From positions 248,001 to 312,000 of the forward strand of contig NZ_VIWX01000001.1 of NCBI RefSeq assembly GCF_007829955.1: a stretch of 64,000 bases of DNA, read 5' to 3'. This document shows positions 16,246 through 24,920 of the stretch, piece after piece (the stretch's first letter is position 1; each line of letters starts with the position of its first letter). Position numbers and translations under genes: made by a program. The DNA is from Saccharopolyspora dendranthemae. Lineage in GTDB: Bacteria > Actinomycetota > Actinomycetes > Mycobacteriales > Pseudonocardiaceae. The notes under the pieces are model-generated. The model had not been told where the DNA came from. It saw only the letters and a program-made list of their open reading frames with translations, and made no database searches.

Positions 16246-17694
16246 GTGATCGCCTACGAGGAACTGCTCGCCCCCGGCAGCGGTCAGGTGCCGGACATCC
16301 TGTCGCTACTCGGCGACCGCGCGAGCCTGGCCAGGCGCCCGGCGTTCCGCATCGAACCCGCCGACTCCACGACCCTGCCCGCCTACCAGAGGCTGCGGCA
16401 CGAGGTGTTCGTGCGGGAACAGGGTCTGTTCACCGGCACCGATCGGGACGACCGCGACGACGACCCCCGCACGGTGGTGCTGGTGGCCCGATCCGCCGAC
16501 GGCGATGTGCTCGGTGGCGTGCGGCTCGGCCCGGCGACCGACGGCCCCGATCTGGGCTGGTGGCAGGGCGGACGGCTGGCCGTCGACGGCCGGGCGCGCG
16601 GTACCGGCGGGATCGGCGCGGCGTTGATCAGATCTGCCTGTGCGCATGCCGAGACCGCGGGAGTCCTGCGGTTCGACGCGGCTGTTCAGGTCCGCAACGA
16701 GCCGTTGTTCGACCGCCTCGGGTGGCGGCGGGTCCGCGAGGTCGAGGCGGCCGGTGAGCCGCACGTGCTGATGCGGTGGCCGGTGCGCCGGATTCAGGAC
16801 CTCGTCGAGGGCACCAAGGCCGCGCTGGGACCGCTGCTGGCCACTGCCGCAGGGCTTCCGAAAGCTCTCGGGGGCCCGGGTTTCGTCGGTGACGACGGTG
16901 CTCCGGTGCCGGGCAGCGACCTGGTGGCGGCCTGCGACGCGATCGTGCCCGCCATGGTCGAACGCGACCCGGACTGGGCGGGCTGGTGCTCGGTGCTGGT
17001 CAACATCAACGACCTGGCGGCGATGGGTGCCGAACCGGTCGGTTTGCTCGACGCGCTCGGAGCCCGCAACACCTCGCACGCCACCCGGCTGCTGACCGGG
17101 CTGCGGCGCGCCGCCGAGGCCTACGGCGGCATCCCACTGCTCGGCGGGCACACCCAGCTCGGCGTGCCCGCATCGCTGTCGGTCACCGCGCTCGGCCGCA
17201 CCACCAGCCCGGTACCGGGCGGTGGCGGTCGTCCCGGTCACGAGATCCGTCTCACCGCCGACCTCGGCGGCCGATGGCGGTCCAACTACCCAGGGCGGCA
17301 GTGGGATTCGACGAGTCATCGGCGAACCCCCGAGCTGCGAACGATGATCGGATCGGTGGCCGCCGCGCGACCGGCGGCGGCCAAGGACGTCTCGATGGCC
17401 GGGATCGCGGGCACCCTAGGCATGCTCGCCGAAGCCGGTGGCTGCGGCGCGGTGCTGGACGTGGCGCGAATTCCGCGTCCCACCGGAGCGACGGTGGCGG
17501 ACTGGCTGACCTGCTTCCCCGGCTTCGCGATGCTCACCGCCGACGGAGCAGGCAACACCCCGCCACCGGCGGGACCGGCCACCAGCGCGGTGTGCGGCGA
17601 ACTGGTTCCGGGCAACGGTGTCGGGCTGCGCTGGCCCGACGGGGACATCACGGAAGCGGTCACCTCGACGGTGACCGGATTGGGGAACGCGTGA
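16246..17694 (+). CDS. MSMEG_0567/Sll0787-type GNAT-AIR synthase fusion (Nit1C)
   Basis: 482 aa from the GTG at 16246. Residues about 25-185 are a GNAT acyltransferase domain (RLRHEVFVREQGLF, and GRARGTGGIGAALIRSACAH as the acyl-CoA loop). Residues 190-480 are an AIR synthase/PurM-like ATP-binding domain (VNINDLAAMGAEPVGLLDAL, GGHTQLGVPASLSVTALG). In some bacteria these are two genes (Sll0786/Sll0787); here they are fused. It overlaps the first nitrilase start by 4 bp (GTGA). The PurM half suggests ATP-driven activation of an amide or nitrile-derived carbonyl; this is inference. Confidence 0.92.
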   Translation: MIAYEELLAPGSGQVPDILSLLGDRASLARRPAFRIEPADSTTLPAYQRLRHEVFVREQGLFTGTDRDDRDDDPRTVVLVARSADGDVLGGVRLGPATDGPDLGWWQGGRLAVDGRARGTGGIGAALIRSACAHAETAGVLRFDAAVQVRNEPLFDRLGWRRVREVEAAGEPHVLMRWPVRRIQDLVEGTKAALGPLLATAAGLPKALGGPGFVGDDGAPVPGSDLVAACDAIVPAMVERDPDWAGWCSVLVNINDLAAMGAEPVGLLDALGARNTSHATRLLTGLRRAAEAYGGIPLLGGHTQLGVPASLSVTALGRTTSPVPGGGGRPGHEIRLTADLGGRWRSNYPGRQWDSTSHRRTPELRTMIGSVAAARPAAAKDVSMAGIAGTLGMLAEAGGCGAVLDVARIPRPTGATVADWLTCFPGFAMLTADGAGNTPPPAGPATSAVCGELVPGNGVGLRWPDGDITEAVTSTVTGLGNA

Positions 17695-18533
17695 GCACGC
17701 TGCGAATGGCCGCCGTCGCCGCCGAATTCGGCCGCGACCTGGAACAGGACTTCGTCATCGTCGAGAAGCTCATCGACCAGGCGCGAGCAGCCGGTGCCGA
17801 GCTGCTGGCCCTGCCCGAGGCCTGCCTCGGCGGCTACCTGCTCAGCCTCGACGGCGCCGGTGATGACCCCGGACCGCCCGCGCTGGCGCTCGACGGACCG
17901 GAGATCCGGAGGCTCTCCGCGCTGGCCCGGGAGATGACGGTGGTCGCCGGCTACTGCGAACAGGCCGGTGACCGCCGCTTCAACAGCGCCGTGTGCGTCA
18001 GCGGCGACGGGGTGCTGGGAAACCACCGCAAGGTGCACCAGCCGCTGGGCGAGAACGCCAGCTACGACTCCGGCGACGTCTTCGGTGCGTTCGACACGCC
18101 GGCGGGGCGGCTGGGCATGCTGATCTGCTACGACAAGGCCTTCCCGGAGGCGGCGCGGGCGCTGGCGCTCGACGGTGCCCAGATCGGGGTCTGCATCTCG
18201 GCCTGGCCGGGCTCGCGCACCAACGCCGCCGCCGACCTCGCGGAGGACCGCTGGAAGCGGCGGTTCGACCTGTTCGACCGCGCCAGGGCTCTGGAGAACC
18301 AGGTGGTGTGGCTGTCGGCGAACCAAGCCGGGACCTTCGGTTCGCTACGCTTCGTCGGCAGCGCCAAGGTCGTCGACCCGGGCGGCGACGTGCTCGCCGA
18401 CACCGGTGTCGAGGCAGGAATGGCGGTCGCCGAGGTCGACGTCGCGCACGCCCTGGAGGCCGCCCGTCGCCACATGGGCCACCTCCGCGACCGGCGCCCG
18501 GACACCTACCCCGCAGGAGCACGCATTTCATGA
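17691..18533 (+). CDS. Nitrilase/carbon-nitrogen hydrolase, Nit1C type, catalytic triad intact
   Basis: 280 aa from the GTG at 17691. The triad is visible: Glu43 in LALPEACLGG, Lys114 in NHRKVHQP and Cys146 in LICYDKAFPE. This is the core nitrilase of Nit1C clusters (Nit6803-like), which hydrolyses nitriles to acids and ammonia. It is translationally coupled on both sides by 4-bp overlaps. It is followed directly by a paralogue (18530-19366) that has lost the nucleophile. Confidence 0.92.
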   Translation: MSTLRMAAVAAEFGRDLEQDFVIVEKLIDQARAAGAELLALPEACLGGYLLSLDGAGDDPGPPALALDGPEIRRLSALAREMTVVAGYCEQAGDRRFNSAVCVSGDGVLGNHRKVHQPLGENASYDSGDVFGAFDTPAGRLGMLICYDKAFPEAARALALDGAQIGVCISAWPGSRTNAAADLAEDRWKRRFDLFDRARALENQVVWLSANQAGTFGSLRFVGSAKVVDPGGDVLADTGVEAGMAVAEVDVAHALEAARRHMGHLRDRRPDTYPAGARIS

Positions 18534-19366
18534 GCACGGTCCGCATCGGAGCGGCCGCCGCCCACTTCGGGCGCGACCTGGAGTTCGACCTGGCCCGCAT
18601 CGCCAAGCTCATCGACGACGCCCGCCAGGCCGGAGCCGGGCTGCTGGTGCTGCCCGACGCCGCGCTCGGCGGCTACTTGGCCGACCTCCGCCACCCCGAC
18701 CCCGACGCGCTGCCCCCTGCGCTCACACCCGATGACCCAGTGATCCAGCGGGTCGCCGCGCTGGCCGCCGAAATGGTCGTGTGCTTCGGCTACAGCGAGG
18801 ACGGCGGCGACGCCCGCTACAACGCCGCGGTCTGCGTCAGCGGCGACGGCGTGCTGGGCAGGCACCGCAAGGTGCACCTGCCTGCCGGCGAGGTCGCTGC
18901 CTACTCCCCCGGCGAGAGCTTCGACGCCTTCGACACCCCGGTCGGCAGGCTGGGCATGCTCATCGACTACGACAAGACCTTTCCGGAATCAGCGCGGTCG
19001 CTGGCCCTGGACGGCGTGGAGATCCTGGCATGCCTGTCGGCGTGGCCGACCAGCATCACCAACCGCGCTCCCCGGATGGCGCAGGACCGCCAGGCCAAGC
19101 TCTTCGACCTCTACGACCAGACCCGGGCAGCCGAGAACCAGGTCGTGCTCGCCTCGTCCAACCAGACCGGAACCCTGGGCGGTATGCGCTTCCTCGGCCA
19201 GGCCAAGGTCGTCGGACCGGGCGGCGACATCCTGGCCCGCACCTGGTCGAAAGCCGGACTTGCGGTCGCCGAGGTCGACGTGGCCGCCGAGATCGAACGC
19301 GCACGACGAGTGCTGCGGCACCTCGATGAGCGACGACCGTCCGCCTACCGAGGAGGTGCCGTGTGA
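18530..19366 (+). CDS. Nitrilase paralogue with catalytic Cys and Glu replaced (pseudoenzyme)
   Basis: 278 aa, ATG at 18530 overlapping the previous stop by 4 bp (ATGA). It aligns without gaps to its neighbour over the active-site region, but Glu43 is Asp (VLPDAALGG) and the nucleophile Cys146 is Asp (MLIDYDKTFPE, codon GAC). Lys114 in HRKVH remains. The reading frame is intact and well conserved, so this is not simple decay. It probably acts as a structural or regulatory partner of the active nitrilase, as mixed nitrilase oligomers are conceivable, or it has a new chemistry. No other function can be read. Confidence 0.88.
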   Translation: MSTVRIGAAAAHFGRDLEFDLARIAKLIDDARQAGAGLLVLPDAALGGYLADLRHPDPDALPPALTPDDPVIQRVAALAAEMVVCFGYSEDGGDARYNAAVCVSGDGVLGRHRKVHLPAGEVAAYSPGESFDAFDTPVGRLGMLIDYDKTFPESARSLALDGVEILACLSAWPTSITNRAPRMAQDRQAKLFDLYDQTRAAENQVVLASSNQTGTLGGMRFLGQAKVVGPGGDILARTWSKAGLAVAEVDVAAEIERARRVLRHLDERRPSAYRGGAV

Positions 19367-20439
19367 AGATCGCGCTGCTGAGCTACTCGACGAAACCCCG
19401 TGGCGGCGTGGTGCACACCCTCGCTTTGGCCGAAGCCCTGGCGGCGGCCGGTGAGAACGTGACGGTGTGGACGCTGGGACGCGGTGGCGACACGGGGTTC
19501 TTCCGTCCGGTCGACCCCGCGGTGCGGCTGCGGATCGTGCCCTTCCCCGACGGCCCGGACGACGAAACAGTCGGCGAACGGGTGTTGCGCTCCATCGACG
19601 CCTTGGGCGCGGCGTTCACCCCCGACGCCTACGACGTGGTCCACGCCCAGGACTGCATCAGCGCCAACGCCGTCGGCGACTGCGTGCGCACAGTGCACCA
19701 CATCGACCACTTCACCACGCCCGAGCTGGCTGCCTGCCACGAGCAGGCCATCGTCACCCCGCACGCACACGTCTGCGTCTCCCAGGCCGTGGCCGGCGAG
19801 CTCGCCGACGGATGGGGCATCAAGGCCGAAGTCATCCCCAACGGAGTCGCCTACGAGCGGTTCGCCACCACCACCGAAGCAAGCCGTCGGCGCTGGAAGG
19901 ATCGGCTGGGCCGCTACGTCCTGACCGTTGGCGGCATCGAGCCGCGCAAAGGTTCGCTGGATCTGCTGGAGGCCTACGCGCAGTTGCACGAGCAGAACCC
20001 GGACGTGTCGCTGGTCATCGCCGGGGGCGAAACTCTCTTCGACTACCGCGACTACCGGCAGCGCTGGGAGGCCCGCGCGGCCCAGCTCGGCATCGAACCG
20101 GTGGTGCTGGGACCGGTCGACGAGGACGAGCTGCCCACGCTGGTGGCCTCGGCCGACGCATTCGCCTTCCCGTCCACGAAAGAAGGATTCGGTCTGGCCG
20201 CCATGGAGGCGCTGGCCGCAGGAACTCCCCTGGTGGTGCGGGATCTGCCGGTGCTGCACGAGGTCTTCGGCGGCACAGCCCGATTCGCCGCCACCCCGCA
20301 CGCCTTCGCGACCGAACTAACCCACGCGCTCACCGATGACGATCCCGACCGGCGCGCAGCAGGACGGGTGCTGGCCGCCGCCCACACCTGGCAAGCAGCG
20401 GCCGAGCGCCACATCGCGTTCTACGGGACGCTGATCTAG
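19363..20439 (+). CDS. MSMEG_0565 family GT4 glycosyltransferase (Nit1C)
   Basis: 358 aa from the GTG at 19363, with AGGAGG upstream and a 4-bp overlap with the previous gene. The N-terminal domain has RGGVVHTLALAEALAAAG and DVVHAQDCIS; the donor-binding domain has TVGGIEPRKGSLDLLEA and the E-x7-E signature in EGFGLAAMEALAAGTPLV. This is the GT4 enzyme that closes actinobacterial Nit1C-type clusters. Its acceptor is unknown; glycosylation of a pathway product or carrier is possible. Confidence 0.92.
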   Translation: MKIALLSYSTKPRGGVVHTLALAEALAAAGENVTVWTLGRGGDTGFFRPVDPAVRLRIVPFPDGPDDETVGERVLRSIDALGAAFTPDAYDVVHAQDCISANAVGDCVRTVHHIDHFTTPELAACHEQAIVTPHAHVCVSQAVAGELADGWGIKAEVIPNGVAYERFATTTEASRRRWKDRLGRYVLTVGGIEPRKGSLDLLEAYAQLHEQNPDVSLVIAGGETLFDYRDYRQRWEARAAQLGIEPVVLGPVDEDELPTLVASADAFAFPSTKEGFGLAAMEALAAGTPLVVRDLPVLHEVFGGTARFAATPHAFATELTHALTDDDPDRRAAGRVLAAAHTWQAAAERHIAFYGTLI

Positions 20440-20766
20440 ATGGGGTGATCGGATCGTCGAGCAAGGCCGACACCAAGATCCAGATCCTGTCGGCACGATG
20501 GAGCGCGCTAGACGGATACCTCGGCTCGAACTGACACTTTCGTGCGCCACGCTCGCCTTCACGACGGATGGAACGGCGGGCCTTTCTCGATTTTCGCCTC
20601 TACGAGGTCATTGTGTCGAGTTTCTCCGATCAGTGCGACGGAAACGAGCGAGATCGCGGCGACAGCGGCGATGCGTCTAGGGTGGTTTTCGCAGCTCGCG
20701 TGCCTGGCGCTCGCTCGGAGCCTCGACCACGCCAAGGTTCCTCGCGGTACCCGGCCGGTGCGGCAG
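20440..20766. other. Non-coding stretch after the Nit1C operon
   Basis: 327 bases without a credible gene. The right part (from about 20670) is the downstream flank of the recombinase that is repeated at 8805-9045. Nothing else is recognised in 20440-20670. Confidence 0.6.
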
Positions 20767-20910
20767 TCAGCACACCGGAAAGGCCAGCTGTGTCCCGCTG
20801 GGTGGCAGTGCCGTTGTCACCGCTTCCGGCTCGATCCGTTCGAGCATCCAGTCCGGGCCGAGATAGACGATCACCAACCCGTTCGCGCGAAGGTGATCGA
20901 CCACATCGGC
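20670..20910 (+). repeat. Direct repeat of recombinase tail and flank, copy 2
   Basis: Counterpart of 8805-9045, same orientation. It includes the last 45 or so codons of the intact recombinase and about 95 bases beyond its stop. Confidence 0.65.
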
Positions 20911-22086
20911 ATCGCCGGTAACCTCGGGCAGCTGCGAACGCAGCCCGTCGAGGAGGTGTTCCTCTCTGACATAGACGCTCTTGAGACCCGGTGCCTCGGC
21001 CCGGGCACTCGTGCGGCCGTGACGGCAACGGTAACCGGGGCGGTTGTGCGCCCAGTGCGAATCCAACCGCCGATCACACGCCCCACACACCACAAACCCC
21101 GACAGCAGATACGTTCGCGTTCCACCGTCCCGGGATTGCCTCACCGACCGGATCCCCTGCACTGACCGAAACGTCTCCTCGTCCACCAACGCCGCATGCG
21201 CAGGCGCGGTCGACACCACCCACTCCCCCGAGTCCGTACGGCGCCCCGTACCACCGGCACGACGAGCCGCCCCAGGACTCCCGGTCGTGCCGGTGCGGTT
21301 CCACACCTGTCTGCCCGTGTACCGCGGATTCTCCAAGATCCCCGCAACAGTCGGCGTTCTCCATGCCCGCCCCGAACGATGCCGATTCCGCCCCGGATCA
21401 GCACCCGACGGACACACCACCCCACGGTCATTGAGCTCCCGCGCGATGCCGGCAATGCTCCGGCCTGCCGCACGCTGCTCGAAAATCCACCGCACCCACG
21501 ACCCCGTCACCGGATCCGGCTCCAACTGATGCAACCGACGACCCCACCGCGCATGCTCCGCAATCGGATGCGGCCCAGCGTCGGCAAGCCGATACCCATA
21601 CGGCGGCCTCCCACCCAAAAACCGCCCTTGCTCGCACGCCTGCGTCCGCATCGCCGCCAACACCCGATGCCGCGACCGCACCGCCTCACGCCGCGACTGC
21701 GCACCCAGCAACACCATCAACGCCCGATGTTCCGGATCAGCTAAATCCACCGGCCCATCCGCCTCCGGCAACCACAGCTGTATGCCGCACTCCCCCAGAG
21801 CCGCCATCACCTCCCGGAACTGATTCCCGCAAAACGCCCGCTCATACTCCCCCACAATCACCGCATCAAAACCACAATCGGAACTCCCCGCCGCGGCCAG
21901 CAGAGCCGCCGCAGCCGGTCGTTTCCACCAAGACGCCCGGCGGGAACAGCCCTCATCGAAAAACTCCTCCACGACCACCCCACGCCCGGAGATCGTGGCC
22001 TCGGCAACCTCACGCTGCCACGCCAGCGACGTCTCCCGATGCTGAAACTCCCTGGTCGACATCCGACCGTAAAACGCAAACCGCAC
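20767..22086 (-). CDS. Large serine recombinase (recombinase family protein)
   Basis: 439 aa from the GTG at 22086 (GAGGTGGG just upstream; a GTG at 22092 is equally possible). The resolvase domain starts FAFYGRMST with the catalytic Ser in YGRMST and Arg in SRHRVLAAM. It is followed by GGRPPYGYRL, a Recombinase domain (IAGIARELNDRGV, PTVAGILENPRYTGRQVW) and a zinc ribbon (VVCGACDRRLDSH...YRCRHGRTS). Such proteins integrate and excise phages or genomic islands. It lies 0.45 kb inside attachment-like site B and reads away from it. Remnants of relatives occur at 8810, 41545 and 44270-44835. Confidence 0.9.
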   Translation of the reverse strand: MRFAFYGRMSTREFQHRETSLAWQREVAEATISGRGVVVEEFFDEGCSRRASWWKRPAAAALLAAAGSSDCGFDAVIVGEYERAFCGNQFREVMAALGECGIQLWLPEADGPVDLADPEHRALMVLLGAQSRREAVRSRHRVLAAMRTQACEQGRFLGGRPPYGYRLADAGPHPIAEHARWGRRLHQLEPDPVTGSWVRWIFEQRAAGRSIAGIARELNDRGVVCPSGADPGRNRHRSGRAWRTPTVAGILENPRYTGRQVWNRTGTTGSPGAARRAGGTGRRTDSGEWVVSTAPAHAALVDEETFRSVQGIRSVRQSRDGGTRTYLLSGFVVCGACDRRLDSHWAHNRPGYRCRHGRTSARAEAPGLKSVYVREEHLLDGLRSQLPEVTGDADVVDHLRANGLVIVYLGPDWMLERIEPEAVTTALPPSGTQLAFPVC

Positions 22087-22496
22087 ACCCACCTCGCGGT
22101 ACCCACTAGTACGACATCGCCTCCTGCGACGACCACGGCCGGACACTCCCAATGACCCCGTCTCAGTCACAGCGCACCTCACATCCCGAACTGACCAACC
22201 AGCCCTGGAACGCCGGCACACCACCCCCATGACGACACCCACAAACACAACCACCCGAATAGCCGCACCCCACACCCCACCGCCAATCCCGCAACGACGA
22301 CACCGCCGGCCGCCGGGCCCTGCGGATTGCCGAGCGCTTTGCGGCACCACACCAATGCCAAGGAACAGGGCCACACCGCGTGACCGGACGACCAACGCTG
22401 GCCGAAACACGCCGACAAACCCTCACGGGACGCGCACCGCACGCGCCGACACATACTCAACGCGAAAACAGCTGTGCTAACTTGACGGACATGGAG
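22087..22496. other. Upstream region of the recombinase, no recognised gene
   Basis: About 410 bases. Minus-strand frames here (for example 22163-22426) have no start with a ribosome site and no recognisable domain; the region probably carries the recombinase promoter and one arm of an attachment site. Confidence 0.4.
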
Positions 22497-22534
22497 ATGA
22501 ATCCCACGAACGGGGATTCCTCCCACTGGAAGGG

Positions 22535-22563
22535 GTTCAAGTCCCCCCTCGGACACAAGAATA
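22535..22563 (+). other. tRNA-Leu 3'-end attachment site B
   Basis: GGGGTTCAAGTCCCCCCTCGG then ACACA reproduces the T-arm and the acceptor strand (CTCGGAC plus discriminator A) of an actinobacterial tRNA-Leu. The 5' part, anticodon arm and variable loop are absent, so it is not a functional tRNA. Similar but shorter cores occur at 8717, 22659 and 41495. Confidence 0.6.
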
Positions 22564-22564
22564 A

Positions 22565-22595
22565 CCCCAGGTCAATCGGCTGACCTGGGGTTTTT
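22565..22595 (+). terminator. Rho-independent terminator after tRNA-Leu-like sequence
   Basis: CCCCAGGTC (22565-22573) and GACCTGGGG (22582-22590) form a perfect 9-bp stem followed by TTTTT. It stands exactly where a tRNA terminator would, which supports the idea that the segment was copied from the end of a tRNA-Leu locus. Confidence 0.85.
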
Positions 22596-22651
22596 GATGC
22601 AGATGTTGGGAACCGCTCAACTCCTGAGCGCCCTGACCTGCGTCGTTACCG

Positions 22652-22676
22652 GTGGGGTGCAAATCCCTCTCGGATA
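22652..22676 (+). repeat. Second tRNA-Leu-like core, site C
   Basis: GGTGGGGTGCAAATCCCTCTC followed by GGATAC is a diverged copy of the T-arm/acceptor sequence of site B, 110 bp downstream. It has no terminator. It may be a core remnant from an older integration. Confidence 0.35.
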
Positions 22677-22874
22677 CGCACCCTCCCAAGCTCTTCTTTG
22701 GCCTCGTCACGTCTCCGCCAAGAACAACTAGGGCCTCAGCTCAGCGACCACGGCGCCCCCGCACACGATTCGCGGTCCATCAATTCAGGCCTCCGGCGGA
22801 TGGTCGTCTGTGGCTAGAAGATCTAGTGTTCAGCGTGGTTGAACCTGGCGCAGCTGCGGGATGGAGCTGTGATC

Positions 22875-23939
22875 GTGGCACAAGACTTCAGCGCGTTGGT
22901 GGCGCTTCGCGCGAAACGAGGCGAACTCACCGCGCTTCGCAGATGGAACCGAACGTCGCAGATCCGGCGGGTGCAACCGCTGCTGGAGCTGGTACCGGGT
23001 TCCTCACCGCACAGCCAGCTCGGCAAGGTCGACGAAGTCGCACGGAGCCTCCACGCGGCCGGGCGCCATCTGATGATCGATGCAACCGAAGTCGCTCACA
23101 TGCCGAGCTTCGGCAGCGGACCCGCTGGCGCCCTGCGCACGCTGGCGGACCGACTGGACGGGCCTGTCGACCTCCTCGATTCATACCCGGTCCCGTTCGA
23201 ACCCGTGATTCGCTCTGACGTCGAAGCCGACGTGCTGTCCGCATGCAGGAATCTGAGCGAGGAGATGGGACTCGGTGGCGCCATCCGCATGAGACCAGCC
23301 GAGTTCACCAGAGCGCGCCTGTCTGAACTGCTCGAAAGAACGCGGCTTGACAACGCCGAGCTCGATCTGATCATCGATCTCCAGTACGTTCCAGAGAACT
23401 CCCCGCGACTCCAGGAGCTCGCTGGCAAGGCTCTGCGGATCGTTGCCGAATTTGGACCGTTCCGCTCCACCACACTGCTCGCCGGCTCCATCCCGCGCAT
23501 GCTCAACCGGACCTCCACGTGGGAGGAACCGCGCGTCGAGGAGGAACTGTGGCGGCAGCTGCGCGATGAGACCGCCGTCGACGTCCAGCTCGGCGACTAC
23601 GGGGTGGTCCACCCGATTCCGGGCAAGGGATACCGGAGCAAGCACGTCAGTCTCAAGTACTCGTGCAACAAAAGCTGGATGTACTCCCGGGAACCGACGG
23701 GACAAACCCCGGAAGACGCCACAGAGTCGGTGCGCGCTTCCACGCTTCGCTCGATCTGCCGTGAGCTCGTCCATTCCGGGCGTTTCTCCGGCCCGGAATT
23801 CTCATGGGGAGACGAGGAGATAGCAGCCGCATTCAACAACGACACCTCGGCGTGGGGCGCCACGAGCCGCCCCGTTGCACTGGGGACCTCTCATCACCTC
23901 GCGTATCTCGCCAACACAAGCGAGGCGATGCCCCGGTGA
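22875..23939 (+). CDS. Beta_protein family (pfam14350-type) protein
   Basis: 354 aa from the GTG at 22875, chosen because GGAG stands 8 bases upstream and family members start right before this segment; a TTG at 22839 is the longer option. The protein opens VALRAKRGELTALRRW, has RVQPLLELVP, a central LDLIIDLQYVPEN, and LGDYGVVHPIPGKG late in the sequence. These are the landmarks of the beta-protein family first noted in phages and now seen in mobile and defence-rich regions. No enzymatic role is known. Gene order suggests a small module with the truncated DUF2075 gene downstream. Confidence 0.7.
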   Translation: MAQDFSALVALRAKRGELTALRRWNRTSQIRRVQPLLELVPGSSPHSQLGKVDEVARSLHAAGRHLMIDATEVAHMPSFGSGPAGALRTLADRLDGPVDLLDSYPVPFEPVIRSDVEADVLSACRNLSEEMGLGGAIRMRPAEFTRARLSELLERTRLDNAELDLIIDLQYVPENSPRLQELAGKALRIVAEFGPFRSTTLLAGSIPRMLNRTSTWEEPRVEEELWRQLRDETAVDVQLGDYGVVHPIPGKGYRSKHVSLKYSCNKSWMYSREPTGQTPEDATESVRASTLRSICRELVHSGRFSGPEFSWGDEEIAAAFNNDTSAWGATSRPVALGTSHHLAYLANTSEAMPR

Positions 23940-24070
23940 ACGGCTCTCGAGGCGTCTTCTGCACCTGTGCCTCGATGTCGGACCCAGCCAGCGACGCGTG
24001 CGTAACCATCAACCCGCACCAGATCTCGACGACCCAGCGTTAAGATCCACTTCGCGACCGACTCGCTGGA

Positions 24071-24535
24071 GTGACATTGCTGGGGGATCGTTTGCGGCAC
24101 GTTCGTGGGAGCGCAGCCGAGCTGCTCACCAAAGCCGAGCAGGGAACGCTAATCGAGGAAGTCGCCACCGCCGTCGGTGGCCGGTACGACCTCAGTTCGA
24201 ACCGCGGCGAAGTGGGGGCGTGGCGCAACAGCCTCCCGGTGCTGCTCGAAGTGCTTCGCGACGCCGGGCTCAGCCACGTCGAGGTGTTGCTCGAGCACAG
24301 GTTGCCCTACAGCCCGAAGAGGGTGGACGCACTTCTGTGCGGATGCCACCCAGAATCGGGCGAATCGTCATACGTCCTGGTCGAGCTGAAGCAATGGAGC
24401 CGGGCCGACGCCGTGGGCGACGGGCTGGTGAGGGCGTCGGGCTTGAAGAAGCTCCAGCTCCCTCCTGTTGCGCAGGTACGCCGGTATTGCCAGCAGCTGC
24501 TCGACTTCACCCCCTCGCTCGCGCGACGGGCCTAG
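24071..24535 (+). pseudogene. DUF2075-type protein truncated after its N-terminal nuclease-like domain
   Basis: 154 aa from a GTG. It shows AWRNSLPVLLEVLRDAGL, RLPYSPKRVDALLCG and YVLVELKQWSRAD, then PPVAQVRRYCQQLLDFTPSL. In DUF2075 proteins this PD-(D/E)XK-like region (D...ELKQ) precedes a superfamily 1 helicase-like ATPase. Here translation stops just where the helicase should begin, and no helicase motif follows. It is either a remnant or a stand-alone nuclease-like piece. Weak ribosome site. Confidence 0.6.
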
Positions 24536-24614
24536 CCTGTCAGCCCGACGGTCTGGCGTGGGCGTCAAAAAGGATAGGAATGCCAGGGATTCCTTTACTA
24601 CCCGCACAGGACGA

Positions 24615-24920
24615 CTACCGGGTCTGGTGGCCAAGAGCTTTGAGAACGTCGGCCAGCCAAACCAACGCGTAAGCCGGGACCTCGCCAGCAGCTTCGTTCA
24701 GCCGGGCGAGGTTGCTCCAGGACTCCGAGAGCTGGCCGACGGTCAACTGTTCTGGCTGCGGCTGCGTGTAGACGTCGTAGGCGAGCTCCGGCGGCACGGA
24801 CCAGAAGAAGTCGTTGTCGAGTTCCACCCGCTCGCCCACCTGCGCCTGCAGGTTGTCCAGGGCTCTGTTCATCACCTGGCGCAGGTCCTCAACCGACACC
24901 ACGGATTCGTCGTCGTTCAT
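24615..24920 (-). CDS. Small acidic hypothetical protein
   Basis: 101 aa from the ATG at 24920 (AAGGG upstream). Sequence landmarks are VEDLRQVMNRALDNLQAQVG, NDFFWSVPPELAYDVY and a Leu-rich end LVWLADVLKALG. It is acidic and without membrane segments. I do not recognise the family by function. The start overlaps the stop of an upstream 31-codon ORF (ATGA), which suggests a two-gene toxin-antitoxin-like or regulatory unit; that is inference only. Confidence 0.6.
   Translation of the reverse strand: MNDDESVVSVEDLRQVMNRALDNLQAQVGERVELDNDFFWSVPPELAYDVYTQPQPEQLTVGQLSESWSNLARLNEAAGEVPAYALVWLADVLKALGHQTR

Noticed and set aside
22163..22556. Gly/Cys/Trp-rich minus-strand frames upstream of the recombinase
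   Set aside because: No ribosome site and no recognisable family; composition is typical of chance frames in GC-rich DNA.
22478..22563. Complete tRNA-Leu gene at site B
   Set aside because: Only the T-arm and acceptor 3' strand are present. No matching 5' acceptor (GTCCGGG-like), D-arm or anticodon arm was found upstream.
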